Positions 40,990 through 50,211 of a DNA stretch of 64,000 bases are shown here, piece after piece. The first letter of the stretch is position 1. The number at the start of each line of letters is the position of its first letter. The position numbers and the translations under genes were made by a program. This DNA comes from a virus. Under the pieces are notes generated by a model that saw only the letters and a list, made by a program, of their open reading frames with translations, was not told the origin of the DNA and made no database searches. The DNA lies in IMG/VR virus record IMGVR_UViG_3300025133_009608, positions 186,001-250,000 of that record. One strand, 5' to 3'.

Positions 40990-42915
40990 CTAGTTTCTGG
41001 CCATCAGTGAGCTGACGTACTTGAGCAGGTTGTTTGCGCTTTCCGGAGTATACCCATGATGATCACAAAGCGCCTCGATTACTACATTTAACTTTTTAAG
41101 TGCATTTTCATCTGGATTTCTTGTACTGACCGTCAACCTGATGACGTCCTGCCGCTCATCAAATAGCTGCTTCTCGAGACCCTCTCTTAGTCTGGGGTGC
41201 TCTTTGTAATTATAGGTTCCATTATCATTTGCAGAGCGGAGCATCTTTCTAAAGATTTCTTGTCTGAATGATTTCTTTCCGGACTCTGTAATTTTCACCT
41301 TCTCTTCTATTGAGCGCATAAGTCTTTCGTCTGGCTCTCGAAGATTCCCCCACTCATCCTCTATTTTTGAGCCATCCAAAAATGCCTCTACTTGATCCAT
41401 ATAGTTTTGAAGTAAGTTTGAAACCTCTTCTTCGAAGTTTAGGAAGAAAGCTTTTTGAACCTCGTTCTTAGCCAACTTGCTATACTCCTCTATCACAAAG
41501 GTTAAGATATTCTCTAGTCGCTCAATTTCCTTTTCGTCAAGTTTCGGATTGGAGATGAACCCTGATCTAATAGATCGAATTATATCGACTGGAGAAATAC
41601 TAGAAACGCCATCTTCGGCAAGGGTTGCTGAAATTCTATTTATAATATATCGAGGAGACACCCCGTCCATGCCTTCTGATGAAAACTCTTTTCTAAGAGC
41701 CTGAACTTCCATCTTTGTAAAGCCCTCAACGTCATCTCCATTATATAGGCGCATTTTATTCATTATGGATAAGCCCTCATTTTTAGAAGTCTTAAGCCTT
41801 GAGAGCACTGCAAACATAGCGGCACAATGAAGCGTATACGGGGCTATATGAACGCCATCGAATCTAGACTGAGAGATCAGCTTTTCGTATATCTTCATCT
41901 CTTCGCTGACCCGAGTATTGTAAGGAACTTTTACCACAATTATGCGGTCGTGCAGAGCCTCCATCTCATCTTTCGCCAAAAAACGATCGTATTCTGTCTG
42001 GTTTGTGTGGGCTAATAAAAATTCATCTGCATAAATTAATGGAAATCTTCCAGTTTTAATATTCTTTTCTTGTGCCAATGTTAGCAGAACATAGAGGAAT
42101 TTCTGATCGACCTTGAGCATTTCGACGAACTCCATCATCCCGCGATTTGCTATATTTAACTCCCCATCAAATCTGTACGCTCTAGGATCAGATTCTGCTC
42201 CATATTCCCCAATCTTGCTAAGATCCATGGAGCCAACTAATTCTGAAATATCTTGGCTCTTTTTATCTGACGGCACGAAGGTTCCAATTCCAGTTCTAGA
42301 CTGCTCTGATAGTATCACTCTCTTTACTGGGAGGTCTAGAAAGTTCCCATCGTATTTATCTCGAAGGATAAGACCCATAAGAGGGCTTAGCTGCCCACGG
42401 ATTAGGATGCCGTGCTCCTCCTTGAACTGGCCCCTTAGGCTTTCGGGAATTGCGCATAACGGGTCCTCCTGCATTGGGGAGTCTGAGAGTCCGTATAGGG
42501 CGCCCTCGTCTATTCTGGAAAATGCCTCCATTCCTCTTTTTAGCGAAATGGCCAACTGAGACTTACCACTAGAAGTTGGTCCAAACATTAAAAGTATTCT
42601 TCGAGAAACTTCACTGCCAGTAGCTGCGGCCCGAAGGTAGGACATGATTTCTTCTATTGATTCGTCAATACCAAATAAATCATTTTCAAAGAATTTATAA
42701 TTTGTTATATTGCCATCCTCGTCTCTGTCAATTCCGGCGTGTTCGATCATCTTTAGGGCCCGCTCGTGAGCACCCATATGAATCGAGGGATTCGTGATTA
42801 CCATCTCGATATAATCTTTGAGAGTGCCCTTCCACAAGGACTCTTCGCCGGCCTCAATGTGCTCGCCTAGCGCGTCTAAAATTGAAAGATTTTTCTTTGA
42901 AGTCTTTTTTGGCAT
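40990..42915 (-). CDS. PrkA/YeaG-type AAA serine kinase
   Basis: About 641 residues from ATG 42915 (AGGAG upstream, after the preceding stop), close to the 644 of E. coli YeaG. The AAA part has Walker A FGPTSSGKSQLA (about 110-121), LIYADEFLLAHTNQTEYDRF (sensor region) and the PrkA C-terminal helical domain. PrkA/YeaG is a stress-induced serine kinase or AAA protease-like regulator in bacteria. It heads the YeaG-YeaH-SpoVR gene triad, in the same order as in enterobacteria, inside a phage gene array. Confidence 0.93.
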   Translation of the reverse strand: MPKKTSKKNLSILDALGEHIEAGEESLWKGTLKDYIEMVITNPSIHMGAHERALKMIEHAGIDRDEDGNITNYKFFENDLFGIDESIEEIMSYLRAAATGSEVSRRILLMFGPTSSGKSQLAISLKRGMEAFSRIDEGALYGLSDSPMQEDPLCAIPESLRGQFKEEHGILIRGQLSPLMGLILRDKYDGNFLDLPVKRVILSEQSRTGIGTFVPSDKKSQDISELVGSMDLSKIGEYGAESDPRAYRFDGELNIANRGMMEFVEMLKVDQKFLYVLLTLAQEKNIKTGRFPLIYADEFLLAHTNQTEYDRFLAKDEMEALHDRIIVVKVPYNTRVSEEMKIYEKLISQSRFDGVHIAPYTLHCAAMFAVLSRLKTSKNEGLSIMNKMRLYNGDDVEGFTKMEVQALRKEFSSEGMDGVSPRYIINRISATLAEDGVSSISPVDIIRSIRSGFISNPKLDEKEIERLENILTFVIEEYSKLAKNEVQKAFFLNFEEEVSNLLQNYMDQVEAFLDGSKIEDEWGNLREPDERLMRSIEEKVKITESGKKSFRQEIFRKMLRSANDNGTYNYKEHPRLREGLEKQLFDERQDVIRLTVSTRNPDENALKKLNVVIEALCDHHGYTPESANNLLKYVSSLMARN

Positions 42916-42931
42916 TCTACTTTTCTCCTGC

Positions 42932-43219
42932 TTATTTTTCTTCACCAAAGATGTCACGAATAGCTCTCTGGTCACCTTCTCTTATTTTATTAGTAATAAC
43001 CCTGGCCTCTTCTTTTGCTTTTTCAACTATTTCTTCTTTTCTTCTTTCTATCTTACCGAAGGGGGCCGAGACTTTTCTGATCAAAGTTTTATTTTGACAT
43101 TCATCGCATAAAAGATCTTCAAAATGATTATTACAAATTAGTTGTTTATATTTTAAAATTCCATAATTAAAATTATGCTGAGTCAAGCATTTGGTACATT
43201 CAAATGTATATTTTGGCAT
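42932..43219 (-). CDS. FmdB-like zinc ribbon protein
   Basis: A 95-residue protein with an N-terminal zinc ribbon (MPKYTFECTKC, Cys8 and Cys11, then CDEC at 38-41) like FmdB-type regulators, followed by a charged helix and a C-terminal RAIRDIFGEE. Small FmdB-like proteins are found in many phages; the role is unknown, perhaps transcription. Start and stop overlap its neighbours. Confidence 0.75.
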   Translation of the reverse strand: MPKYTFECTKCLTQHNFNYGILKYKQLICNNHFEDLLCDECQNKTLIRKVSAPFGKIERRKEEIVEKAKEEARVITNKIREGDQRAIRDIFGEEK

Positions 43220-43404
43220 TATGCCTCCGAGGTTTCTTTATAAAAGAGCAAATCATTTTTAAATTCTATATTTCCAGATAGAGACAGATCTCTTAGTAAT
43301 TTTTTTTTGAACTTTTCATCAGTTATTACTACGCTTATTTCCAAATCATTAGTTTTTGTGTCATATTTAATATTTTTAATCTTTCCAACCTTTTTTTCTT
43401 TCAT
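43219..43404 (-). CDS. Hypothetical 61-residue protein
   Basis: A Lys-rich alpha/beta protein with no recognised family, overlapping the genes on both sides by one to four bases, hence part of the helicase transcript. Confidence 0.55.
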   Translation of the reverse strand: MKEKKVGKIKNIKYDTKTNDLEISVVITDEKFKKKLLRDLSLSGNIEFKNDLLFYKETSEA

Positions 43405-43706
43405 TCCATCCCCAGTGCGGCGAGCGCCTCTAGTATATGTGGATTAGACTGATTCGCCATAAACAGCAATAGGCTCTTATCTAATTTTTCATATTCACAA
43501 ATCATATATGACGGTATGTCAATTGCCGGAATCGCCTCGGGCCGGTCCGGACTGCCCATATATTTGTCAAGAGGAATGGCTCTAATATACTTATCGCTTC
43601 GGCCAACTTTTACGATCAAATATGTTCGATCTTTTTCGAAGATAGTGCTGATCTTGACTATATCTTTTGAGCGGAGATTATTTATATCTGATGGCTTAAA
43701 TTGCAT
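43401..43706 (-). CDS. Hypothetical 101-residue protein
   Basis: From ATG 43706, chosen because GGGAG lies six bases upstream; it overlaps the end of the helicase gene. SH3-like strands in the N-terminal half (DIVKISTIFEKDRTYLIVKV) and a helical C-terminus. No family recognised. Confidence 0.6.
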   Translation of the reverse strand: MQFKPSDINNLRSKDIVKISTIFEKDRTYLIVKVGRSDKYIRAIPLDKYMGSPDRPEAIPAIDIPSYMICEYEKLDKSLLLFMANQSNPHILEALAALGME

Positions 43707-45063
43707 TTTCATCTCCCGGATCCTCAACCCAGTCATCCGGGAAATCTTCAATTCTAGACTTTGCGAAAACTTTTCTTAGCGAGACGGTCCCCTTTGGGCC
43801 GTCTCTATTTTTTACAATATGTATTTGCATATCTTCTCGTAACTGCTCGTCTTCTCTGTTCCCAATTATGAACGCAATGGCTGCATTATCTCCAATCATT
43901 TTGCTTCGGCCAAAATCCTCAAGGCTAACATTGTCTTCTTGTTTTCCGTTCTTTTTTCTTCCCGCGGCCTTTCTTTGCGCTGCGGTTATAACCGGAATGT
44001 CTTTTTTTCTGCAAAACTCATGCATCTCTTCGGACACCTTTCCGACGTCGAGCCAGTCGGATCCAGCGGTTCCAAGGACTGGCTTCATTAGTTGCAGGTA
44101 ATCGATAAAGATTGCATCCGGCCTAAATATTCCCATAATACTTTCAAACTTTGCTTCGATCTCTCCCATGGTAGAGCCGCGTGGCAAATCGAGTATATAA
44201 AATATTTTATCATAGTTTTTTTGAAACTTAAGACCCTTTTTCCATCGTTTCTTTTCGCCATCTTTTAGCCGCCCGCGCATAACTCCGCGGTGGGATACTT
44301 GCGCTATATTCGCATCAAGCCTCTGCTCTAGCTGCTTTTTGCTCATCTCGAGTGATACATATAAAATATTTTTTCCATCATTAGATGTAATATCGCCAGT
44401 TTCCGGAGAATTTGTTCCCCTCCATGCATTTATGGCCATATTCATCATCAATAATGACTTGCCCGATGAGCTTGCTCCGCCGATCACCAACATCTCTGAG
44501 TTCTTAATCCCCCAGGTATATTCATCTAGCGCAGGATATCCTGATAAAAAGCCGCGTATTTCTTCTGGGTTTTCCGCCGTATATTCATAATCTCTAATTC
44601 GGTCCTCAACCGACATTGAAACCATTCCCTCTGAAAATACATCGTTTTTGTACAGCTTCTCAGTCTGCGAAAGTACTTTTTTCAAGCCCTCATTGAAATC
44701 CTCAACCGACTCCTCCCCCCTCTCTACATCCTCTGCGACCCCTCCTACTTTGCTAATTAGAAATTTATTATAGCGCTCTTTTATTTTATCTAAAAAATAT
44801 CCGACTTCATTTGCGGCACATGACTCTTCTTCTATAAATCTTGCGATCTCTGAGTCCTCTCCCTCTTCCTCGAGCAAGGAATATAGGACATCAAAAGATG
44901 GCGGAATCTTGTGCCGAGAATAATATTTATACATTGCAGCCTCTGCCGGCTTCATGGTCGGAAGAACAACTTTGTTTAAAAGATCATGCTCTATCTCTCT
45001 ATAGATCCCATTTAGCTCGATTGAGCCTTTTAGCATCCAGTTTATAATCTTAGCATCTATCAT
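43696..45063 (-). CDS. DnaB-type replicative helicase (gp41-like)
   Basis: A 455-residue RecA-fold hexameric helicase. N-terminal helical domain (1-150), then Walker A GGASSSGKSLL (about 192-202), the YVSLEMSKKQLEQRL arginine-rich segment, Walker B AIFIDYLQLM and ITAAQRKAAG (H3-like). Length and layout match T4 gp41 and bacterial DnaB. It unwinds the lagging-strand template ahead of the fork. The ATG overlaps the loader stop (ATGA), so loader and helicase are translationally coupled. No primase gene is visible in the window. Confidence 0.92.
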   Translation of the reverse strand: MIDAKIINWMLKGSIELNGIYREIEHDLLNKVVLPTMKPAEAAMYKYYSRHKIPPSFDVLYSLLEEEGEDSEIARFIEEESCAANEVGYFLDKIKERYNKFLISKVGGVAEDVERGEESVEDFNEGLKKVLSQTEKLYKNDVFSEGMVSMSVEDRIRDYEYTAENPEEIRGFLSGYPALDEYTWGIKNSEMLVIGGASSSGKSLLMMNMAINAWRGTNSPETGDITSNDGKNILYVSLEMSKKQLEQRLDANIAQVSHRGVMRGRLKDGEKKRWKKGLKFQKNYDKIFYILDLPRGSTMGEIEAKFESIMGIFRPDAIFIDYLQLMKPVLGTAGSDWLDVGKVSEEMHEFCRKKDIPVITAAQRKAAGRKKNGKQEDNVSLEDFGRSKMIGDNAAIAFIIGNREDEQLREDMQIHIVKNRDGPKGTVSLRKVFAKSRIEDFPDDWVEDPGDENAI

Positions 45064-45728
45064 TTAGCTCTCTTTCTGAAGTCCGATCCGGAAACTACAT
45101 ATTCTTTTAAAAATTTTGAAAACAAAGACTCGGTAGACCTGGAAAAGCTACCGGCCAATACGTCCTTGAGTGACGGGGTATTTGAGCAAATTATCGTCGG
45201 CATCTTATTTTGGAACCTATGCCGAAGAACCCTCTCCATAGTTTGTCCGAACAGGAGTTCGGCCTTTTCGGACGGATAGACCCATCGGGAATCATACTCG
45301 TCGATTACTATAAAATCCGTCGATGTTATCTTGGAAAAAAAATTTCGGTCTTCGATTGAGTCTTGGATCATATCGCTCATATTATAGTACCCAGCCGAGT
45401 AGCCTTTTGTGATTGCTATTTTCAAAAAACACGCTGCCATATACGTCTTGCCGGTACCTAGCGGGCCAATAAACCCAAAGGACTCTCCGTCATCGTACAT
45501 TTTATCTATATTCGTTATCTTCGGCTCCATTGCCGACTTGAACCTCCTATCTCCGGCGAAGTCTTTGAATGAATGCTTCCAATATTCGAGTGGAATTTCG
45601 GCGCTGGTGTATCTATCAACCCTAGAGAATTTCTTTGAGCACTGGTTGCAGGTATTTTCTCCGCACTTATCACATTCATTTTTTATCAACAATTTTTCTC
45701 TATCTAATTTACTCTTTGGGATCATCAT
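45060..45728 (-). CDS. DnaC/DnaI-like AAA+ helicase loader
   Basis: A 222-residue protein: zinc-binding CxxC-x2-CxxC (CDKCGENTCNQC, about 19-30), then an AAA+ ATPase with Walker A GPLGTGKTYMA (about 88-98), Walker B FIVIDEYD and sensor SNTPS. It is directly upstream of the helicase and overlaps it, as expected for a loader. It would place the helicase on ssDNA or at an origin. Confidence 0.88.
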   Translation of the reverse strand: MMIPKSKLDREKLLIKNECDKCGENTCNQCSKKFSRVDRYTSAEIPLEYWKHSFKDFAGDRRFKSAMEPKITNIDKMYDDGESFGFIGPLGTGKTYMAACFLKIAITKGYSAGYYNMSDMIQDSIEDRNFFSKITSTDFIVIDEYDSRWVYPSEKAELLFGQTMERVLRHRFQNKMPTIICSNTPSLKDVLAGSFSRSTESLFSKFLKEYVVSGSDFRKRAK

Positions 45729-46128
45729 CGCCCTCTATGACAAAGTTCATGCCACTAAGGCCTCCTTTTGCGTCCGGCTCTCCCCCGAAAAATGCAGAAA
45801 AATTATTATCTTCACCATCATCAATGTGGTTAAGCATCGATTTTGGAATCGACATTGCGCTTTCATCATAATGCAATCTATTTTCTGGAAAAGAAGTATC
45901 AGCTGCCTTTGCTGGCTCTCCCTCTTCGGGTCCAAGGTGCTGAATTGGAGCCGATGCCCCCTTTTCGAGTATGCTCATCGCTGAGACCTTGCTTTTAAAT
46001 ATCAAGTATAATTGTCCATCGGACCTCACCACTAGGTTTTCATCGCTTGTCGACTCAACGATCCCCGTTAGGGTCCATCCTCCGTCTAAAAACAGCGCGG
46101 CTGTTAGTCCTTCTAATTTGTGCTTCAT
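45709..46128 (-). CDS. Sm/Hfq-like barrel protein
   Basis: A 139-residue protein. Residues 8-52 (LTAALFLDGGWTLTGIVEST, then ENLVVRSDGQLYLIF) form a Sm-fold pattern of bent strands, as in Hfq. The rest is acidic and disordered (FFGGEPDAKGG, DDDPKE). It might bind RNA or an ssDNA end; in the helicase transcript it could act in replication or mRNA control. It overlaps the loader gene by 20 bases. Confidence 0.6.
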   Translation of the reverse strand: MKHKLEGLTAALFLDGGWTLTGIVESTSDENLVVRSDGQLYLIFKSKVSAMSILEKGASAPIQHLGPEEGEPAKAADTSFPENRLHYDESAMSIPKSMLNHIDDGEDNNFSAFFGGEPDAKGGLSGMNFVIEGDDDPKE

Positions 46129-46727
46129 TGTATTAACCCAAGTTGTTTCGCTCTACCTATAAGGGCAGCTTCTGGCTCATGGGGCGAAAGCGAATATGTT
46201 TCTATATATCTTTTTATAATCTCTAAGTCATCAGTGGTTTCAATTTGGTGCTCGGATGCTAGGCTGGGATGAGTTTCCTTGCACCATTCGGCTAATATTT
46301 TGAATTTATTCTTTTCATTATGCTTTTTTAGCATTGAATCATACATCCTTTCAAATTCATTGATCATTGATGGCATTAAAAACAATCCAGTACCAGTAAC
46401 GGATTTTTCACCACTTCTAAACTTATAATTAAACATCCATGATATATAATTTGAAATTTTTACCGTCAAATCGAGCTTTGTCTTTTTTCTTTCCTCATCG
46501 CCCAATTCATCATAATTTTCTGGGGCCAAAGTTTTAAATAATTTTGCGAAGTCACGGCTCTCCTTTCCAAGGCCTGGGCTCCCATTCCACCTGACCAGCC
46601 TAAAGTTTACGCCATTTTTATTTCGATACTCATGGCAAAATAGTGCCATAAGAGTGATGTGATTCCATGATTTTTTTGGCTTTGATATCCACTTTGGTAT
46701 ATTCTCATAAAATTCTTCTTGAGTCAT
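46125..46727 (-). CDS. Hypothetical protein in the replication block
   Basis: A 200-residue helical protein; possible helix-turn-helix-like segment near the C-terminus (about 180-195). No family recognised. Its overlap with both neighbours places it in the helicase-loader unit, where a primosome accessory role is plausible but unshown. Confidence 0.6.
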   Translation of the reverse strand: MTQEEFYENIPKWISKPKKSWNHITLMALFCHEYRNKNGVNFRLVRWNGSPGLGKESRDFAKLFKTLAPENYDELGDEERKKTKLDLTVKISNYISWMFNYKFRSGEKSVTGTGLFLMPSMINEFERMYDSMLKKHNEKNKFKILAEWCKETHPSLASEHQIETTDDLEIIKRYIETYSLSPHEPEAALIGRAKQLGLIQ

Positions 46728-47263
46728 TTGGAGTCCTCGTCTGGATTGAATACTGAAAAACTAACCCTGCCGTCGTCGACCGCTCGTCGGATCGCCCGCT
46801 GCACCTTGCTTAGCGAGCTTCCTCCGGTCTTTACGTCAAGGAATATAATCTGCTCTATATCTTGCGCAACACCTTCTCGAACTCGGGCCAGTCCGTCAAA
46901 AACTACAAAATCGATGGGCGCGGCAAAGAATCTAAAATCCTTTGGGTCCAGGCCGGTCTCCATTGCGAATGGAGCGAAATGTTCTGCCGTCTGCCCGCGA
47001 GTTATCGATTTAGATTTTTCTACTGCATCTTTTCTGATGTGCCGCTCTCTGATTTGCATCCAGTTTTCATACTCTGACTTAATTCTCTCCTCCAGCCTTC
47101 TCATCTCCAACTTGTGGCGATCAGAGATAACGCCAAGCTCTGTCTTTAGGGCCATATTTTGCATCTCTACGCCATTAGGCAGAGGCTTCGGCCTTGACAA
47201 GTAGAGAGACCCCAAGAGTGCTCCTATAAATATTATCAGGGCAAAAATCATAACATATTCCAT
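46724..47263 (-). CDS. Holliday-junction-resolvase-related nuclease, membrane-anchored
   Basis: About 179 residues from ATG 47263 (GGAGATTTTT upstream). One N-terminal transmembrane segment (about 1-22), a coiled coil, then a nuclease-like domain with SRGQTAEHFAPF-type sequence (here SITRGQTAEHFAPF), APIDFVVFDG and IIFLDVKTGGSSLSKVQ (core D..D-x-K of the PD-(D/E)xK fold). This order matches predicted endonucleases related to archaeal Holliday junction resolvases. Membrane anchoring of a recombination nuclease is notable. Confidence 0.8.
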   Translation of the reverse strand: MEYVMIFALIIFIGALLGSLYLSRPKPLPNGVEMQNMALKTELGVISDRHKLEMRRLEERIKSEYENWMQIRERHIRKDAVEKSKSITRGQTAEHFAPFAMETGLDPKDFRFFAAPIDFVVFDGLARVREGVAQDIEQIIFLDVKTGGSSLSKVQRAIRRAVDDGRVSFSVFNPDEDSK

Positions 47264-47332
47264 AAAAATCTCCGGATGCATATATGGTACCAATGCGGAC
47301 AGAACATGTCTAAAAAAACTAATTAAAACTTT

Positions 47333-48871
47333 TCAGGTCCACTCGATTATCTTCCTATCTGGGTACTTCTTTAGTGGGATGTTTCTAGACATTATTATTT
47401 TGAATCCCGGTTCGCTCTGATAAACTTTTATTCGAGCCTCAGAGTGATCTCTTAGATACTTGCAGTTATCAAAAAACTCTACGACAATGGCCTTCTTTTT
47501 CCCCTTGTTTTTTCTGATAACCCTGCCAATTCTCTGAAGTGCTCTTCCGCTGGACTTGCCCGAGCCGGCAAGAATTAACGCATCAAGACTGGGGATGTCG
47601 ACGCCCTGATCAAAAATCTTTGAGGCGATTAGCAAGTCCAGGTTTCCATCTTTCATCTTCTGAATGGCCTCCATTCTATTCTTCGTGCTTCGAGCGCCGT
47701 CCAAAAACTCAACCCTATACTCATCTTGCAGCCTTTCCATAAGAAGCTTGCCATGGGCAACTCTAACTACAAGAATTAGAACTTTTCTTCCGCCATCTAT
47801 TAGCCTTCTCGCGGCCTTTATGATGAGATCGTTTCGCTCCTCGTTCTCTACGATATAATTTTTATACACTTCGTGATATGTCTTGCCAACCTTTCGCATG
47901 GTTGGGACGTTTAAAAAATGTATATCCGGAGGAACCAAGTACTCCTCCCTGATTAGCTTTGTGGCACTGATGTCAACAATTTTTGGGCCAGCCACAGCCT
48001 CGATTAGAAGATCATCCCCGCCATCCCGCCATGGCGTTCCAGAGAGCAAGAACCTGTGTCGAGCAGATGTCGAGGCTTTGTGCAAGAACTGCAAAGTCTC
48101 AGATGCCGCATATTGGCACTCGTCAAAAATAAACAATTGAGCATTCTCAACCGCCGCCCTAACGCTTTCCTTGTTAAGGGCTTTGATATGTTTTTTTGAA
48201 TCTTGAGTTGTATCATTATCTATCGTCTTAACTTTTTTGTTAAATGCAGCAGCAGCAGACCAGATTGTCATTATCGTGATGTCTTTTGACACATCACATT
48301 CTCCGCCTCCGACGATTCCGCAGTCTATCCCATAGGCGTCTTTCATTGTATCTTTCATTTGATATAATAATTCAATCCCAATAACATAGATTACAGTTGG
48401 TATATTGTAATGCGCAGCGATAGAGCAGAGCATAAATGCCTTCCCCGAGCCTGTAGCTGACTTTATTATTCCGCCTCCGGACTTTATGGATGATCTTAGC
48501 GCCTTCTGCTGATAGTCTCTCGGCTCAAATGCCTCCGGGAGCATCTGGATTGGCTCGCCATACTTTGGAACTGGGCGATTATCGATTATTTCATACGTCA
48601 ATTTGTTTTCATCTAAAATTTTTGTCACTATCTTTAGTAGGCCTATATGGCATTTCCCATATTTTGTCATGAGTCGGACTTGCCCATCCCAGCCGCCCTG
48701 GCTCCCTCTCGCTCCGAACCCTCCGCGACCGCCCTGCATATATTTGTACCCAGGATGCTCGTAGCTAGTCGCCTCATCTATGATCTTCGTAACCTCCTGT
48801 GGAATGAATCCGCTTATTTTGCAGTTAACATTATCCAGAGAAATAGAAATTATATCGTCTTCACTGCTCAC
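47333..48871 (-). CDS. UvsW-like SF2 helicase
   Basis: A 512-residue DEAD/DEAH-type helicase/annealing enzyme. An N-terminal DNA-binding part (1-115), then motif I ATGSGKAF (Ala instead of the usual Thr/Ser after GK), motif II DECQ, motif III SGTPW, and motif VI QRIGRVIR. The order and length match T4 UvsW, which acts in fork regression and the switch from R-loop to recombination-dependent replication. The Ala in motif I is unusual and may lower ATP turnover. Confidence 0.9.
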   Translation of the reverse strand: MSSEDDIISISLDNVNCKISGFIPQEVTKIIDEATSYEHPGYKYMQGGRGGFGARGSQGGWDGQVRLMTKYGKCHIGLLKIVTKILDENKLTYEIIDNRPVPKYGEPIQMLPEAFEPRDYQQKALRSSIKSGGGIIKSATGSGKAFMLCSIAAHYNIPTVIYVIGIELLYQMKDTMKDAYGIDCGIVGGGECDVSKDITIMTIWSAAAAFNKKVKTIDNDTTQDSKKHIKALNKESVRAAVENAQLFIFDECQYAASETLQFLHKASTSARHRFLLSGTPWRDGGDDLLIEAVAGPKIVDISATKLIREEYLVPPDIHFLNVPTMRKVGKTYHEVYKNYIVENEERNDLIIKAARRLIDGGRKVLILVVRVAHGKLLMERLQDEYRVEFLDGARSTKNRMEAIQKMKDGNLDLLIASKIFDQGVDIPSLDALILAGSGKSSGRALQRIGRVIRKNKGKKKAIVVEFFDNCKYLRDHSEARIKVYQSEPGFKIIMSRNIPLKKYPDRKIIEWT

Positions 48872-49275
48872 TGCTCACTTTTCCTTTCCCTCTTATTCCA
48901 TCGGCCTCGTTCTGAAAATTTTTCAATTCCATGTGGTACCGGTTCGCCGAACTCATCTAGCGCTACAAAAATAATTTTATCAATCGTAATGAGAGACTTC
49001 TTGTCCCTCTTGTTCCTAACCAACACCTTGAGTGTTATCGATGTCGTCCCGAATTCTACAATTTCTGTTCCAAACTCAATAACATCACCAGATTTTGCAG
49101 AATTTAAAAAATTAATTTCAGACATATGAACGGTAACTACATTTCTTGTGCCTAGTTGACAAAATACAAAAATGCTTGCTTCTTCGTCAATTAGCGATAA
49201 AAGCCTTCCGCCAAAGAGGGTGCCCCTTGGGTTTAAATCTTGTGGCTTTACAAGATAACGGCTTCTAAATTTCAC
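48868..49275 (-). CDS. Hotdog-fold acyl-CoA thioesterase
   Basis: About 135 residues from GTG 49275, which overlaps the amidase stop (GTGA) with GGAAAG upstream; a longer reading from TTG 49326 lacks a ribosome site. Hotdog motif DLNPRGTLFGGRLLSLIDE with the catalytic-type Asp/Glu helix, then strands, as in the YciA/BACH type. It would hydrolyse acyl-CoA. A thioesterase is unusual phage cargo and may alter host lipid metabolism. Confidence 0.85.
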   Translation of the reverse strand: MKFRSRYLVKPQDLNPRGTLFGGRLLSLIDEEASIFVFCQLGTRNVVTVHMSEINFLNSAKSGDVIEFGTEIVEFGTTSITLKVLVRNKRDKKSLITIDKIIFVALDEFGEPVPHGIEKFSERGRWNKRERKSEQ

Positions 49276-50207
49276 TTTATCTTTCCAGCCTCTTTGCATA
49301 AGGTTGCAATATCTAGGCCGGCGCAATCGATTTTCTTTTTAGTTAAGTGATAATGACTCACAAACCCACTAAAACTACAGGCTACGGCACTGGGAGAGAC
49401 TCCGGAGACGCCCAGTCCGCCATCATCAGTTGGCGACACAAGGGGGATTTCAATTCCGTTACTAATGGCCGCCCACAAAGCCTTTAGAGCTCTTATCTGC
49501 ACGTCATAAAAGCCCAAGTGAGAAGACAGCTTCTTTCCTCTTACTATTGCGTTCGTAACTACGGGCCTTTTGCCAAATCCATTATCAACGTACCAATCTT
49601 GATATTTTTCATAATAAGCATTTGAAATCTCAACGCCAATGGAGCTGTGATTCCATTTCGCGCCGCCGGCGTGCCACGCTCCATGCTGAGTATCTAGCAA
49701 CTGATATATTGTTCCATCATTATCTATACAAAAATGTACTGATATTCCTCTGTTATTAAGAACGCTGGCACAAGACGCCGAAGACAAGCAAACATCCCAA
49801 TGATTTACAAACATAGTTGGCTTCCGGTCTTCCTTTCCTGAATAATCATAATAATTTCCAGAGCCCGCCTTAAGTCCACCGGACTCATCCCACAAGACCA
49901 CCTTATGCCATCTTATGGGCAGTGGCTTGCCGTTGTGAATTATATATTTTTCGTCACTACAGGCCTCGAGACCACTGGGCGCCGAGGTATCAGCGCTCGG
50001 CAAGTGGCTTGAGATATTCGCTTGGCGCTCAGTCCATATTCTTCTATATGTGGACGGACCCACTAATCCATCTGATTTTATCTTATTCTTTTTTTGCCAC
50101 TTCTTTACTGCATCAACCAGATCGTCGTCAAAATTGACAACTCCAAACCAGGTTGGATCCCATGATAATTTTTCGGCACTTGCAGAGTTATAAAAGTTTT
50201 TATCCAT
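49272..50207 (-). CDS. N-acetylmuramoyl-L-alanine amidase (Amidase_2) with binding domain
   Basis: A 311-residue protein. An N-terminal peptidoglycan-binding repeat (LVDAVKKWQKKNKIKSDGLV, about 27-46, then STYRRIW) and an Amidase_2-type zinc amidase domain: zinc His in VNHWD, GISVHFCIDNDGTIYQL, GAWHAGG with the second His, and GVEISN. A C-terminal module of about 60 residues follows. It cleaves the muramoyl-L-Ala bond. With the lysins at 10626, 19169 and 32379 this gives four cell-wall enzymes. Confidence 0.9.
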   Translation of the reverse strand: MDKNFYNSASAEKLSWDPTWFGVVNFDDDLVDAVKKWQKKNKIKSDGLVGPSTYRRIWTERQANISSHLPSADTSAPSGLEACSDEKYIIHNGKPLPIRWHKVVLWDESGGLKAGSGNYYDYSGKEDRKPTMFVNHWDVCLSSASCASVLNNRGISVHFCIDNDGTIYQLLDTQHGAWHAGGAKWNHSSIGVEISNAYYEKYQDWYVDNGFGKRPVVTNAIVRGKKLSSHLGFYDVQIRALKALWAAISNGIEIPLVSPTDDGGLGVSGVSPSAVACSFSGFVSHYHLTKKKIDCAGLDIATLCKEAGKIK

Positions 50208-50211
50208 AACA

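Noticed and set aside
38366-42915. SpoVR triad as bacterial contamination
   Set aside because: The genes are collinear, with short gaps, in the same long leftward array as the phage sigma, reductase and helicase genes, and use similar AT-rich codons. No junction is visible, though assembly error cannot be excluded from sequence alone.
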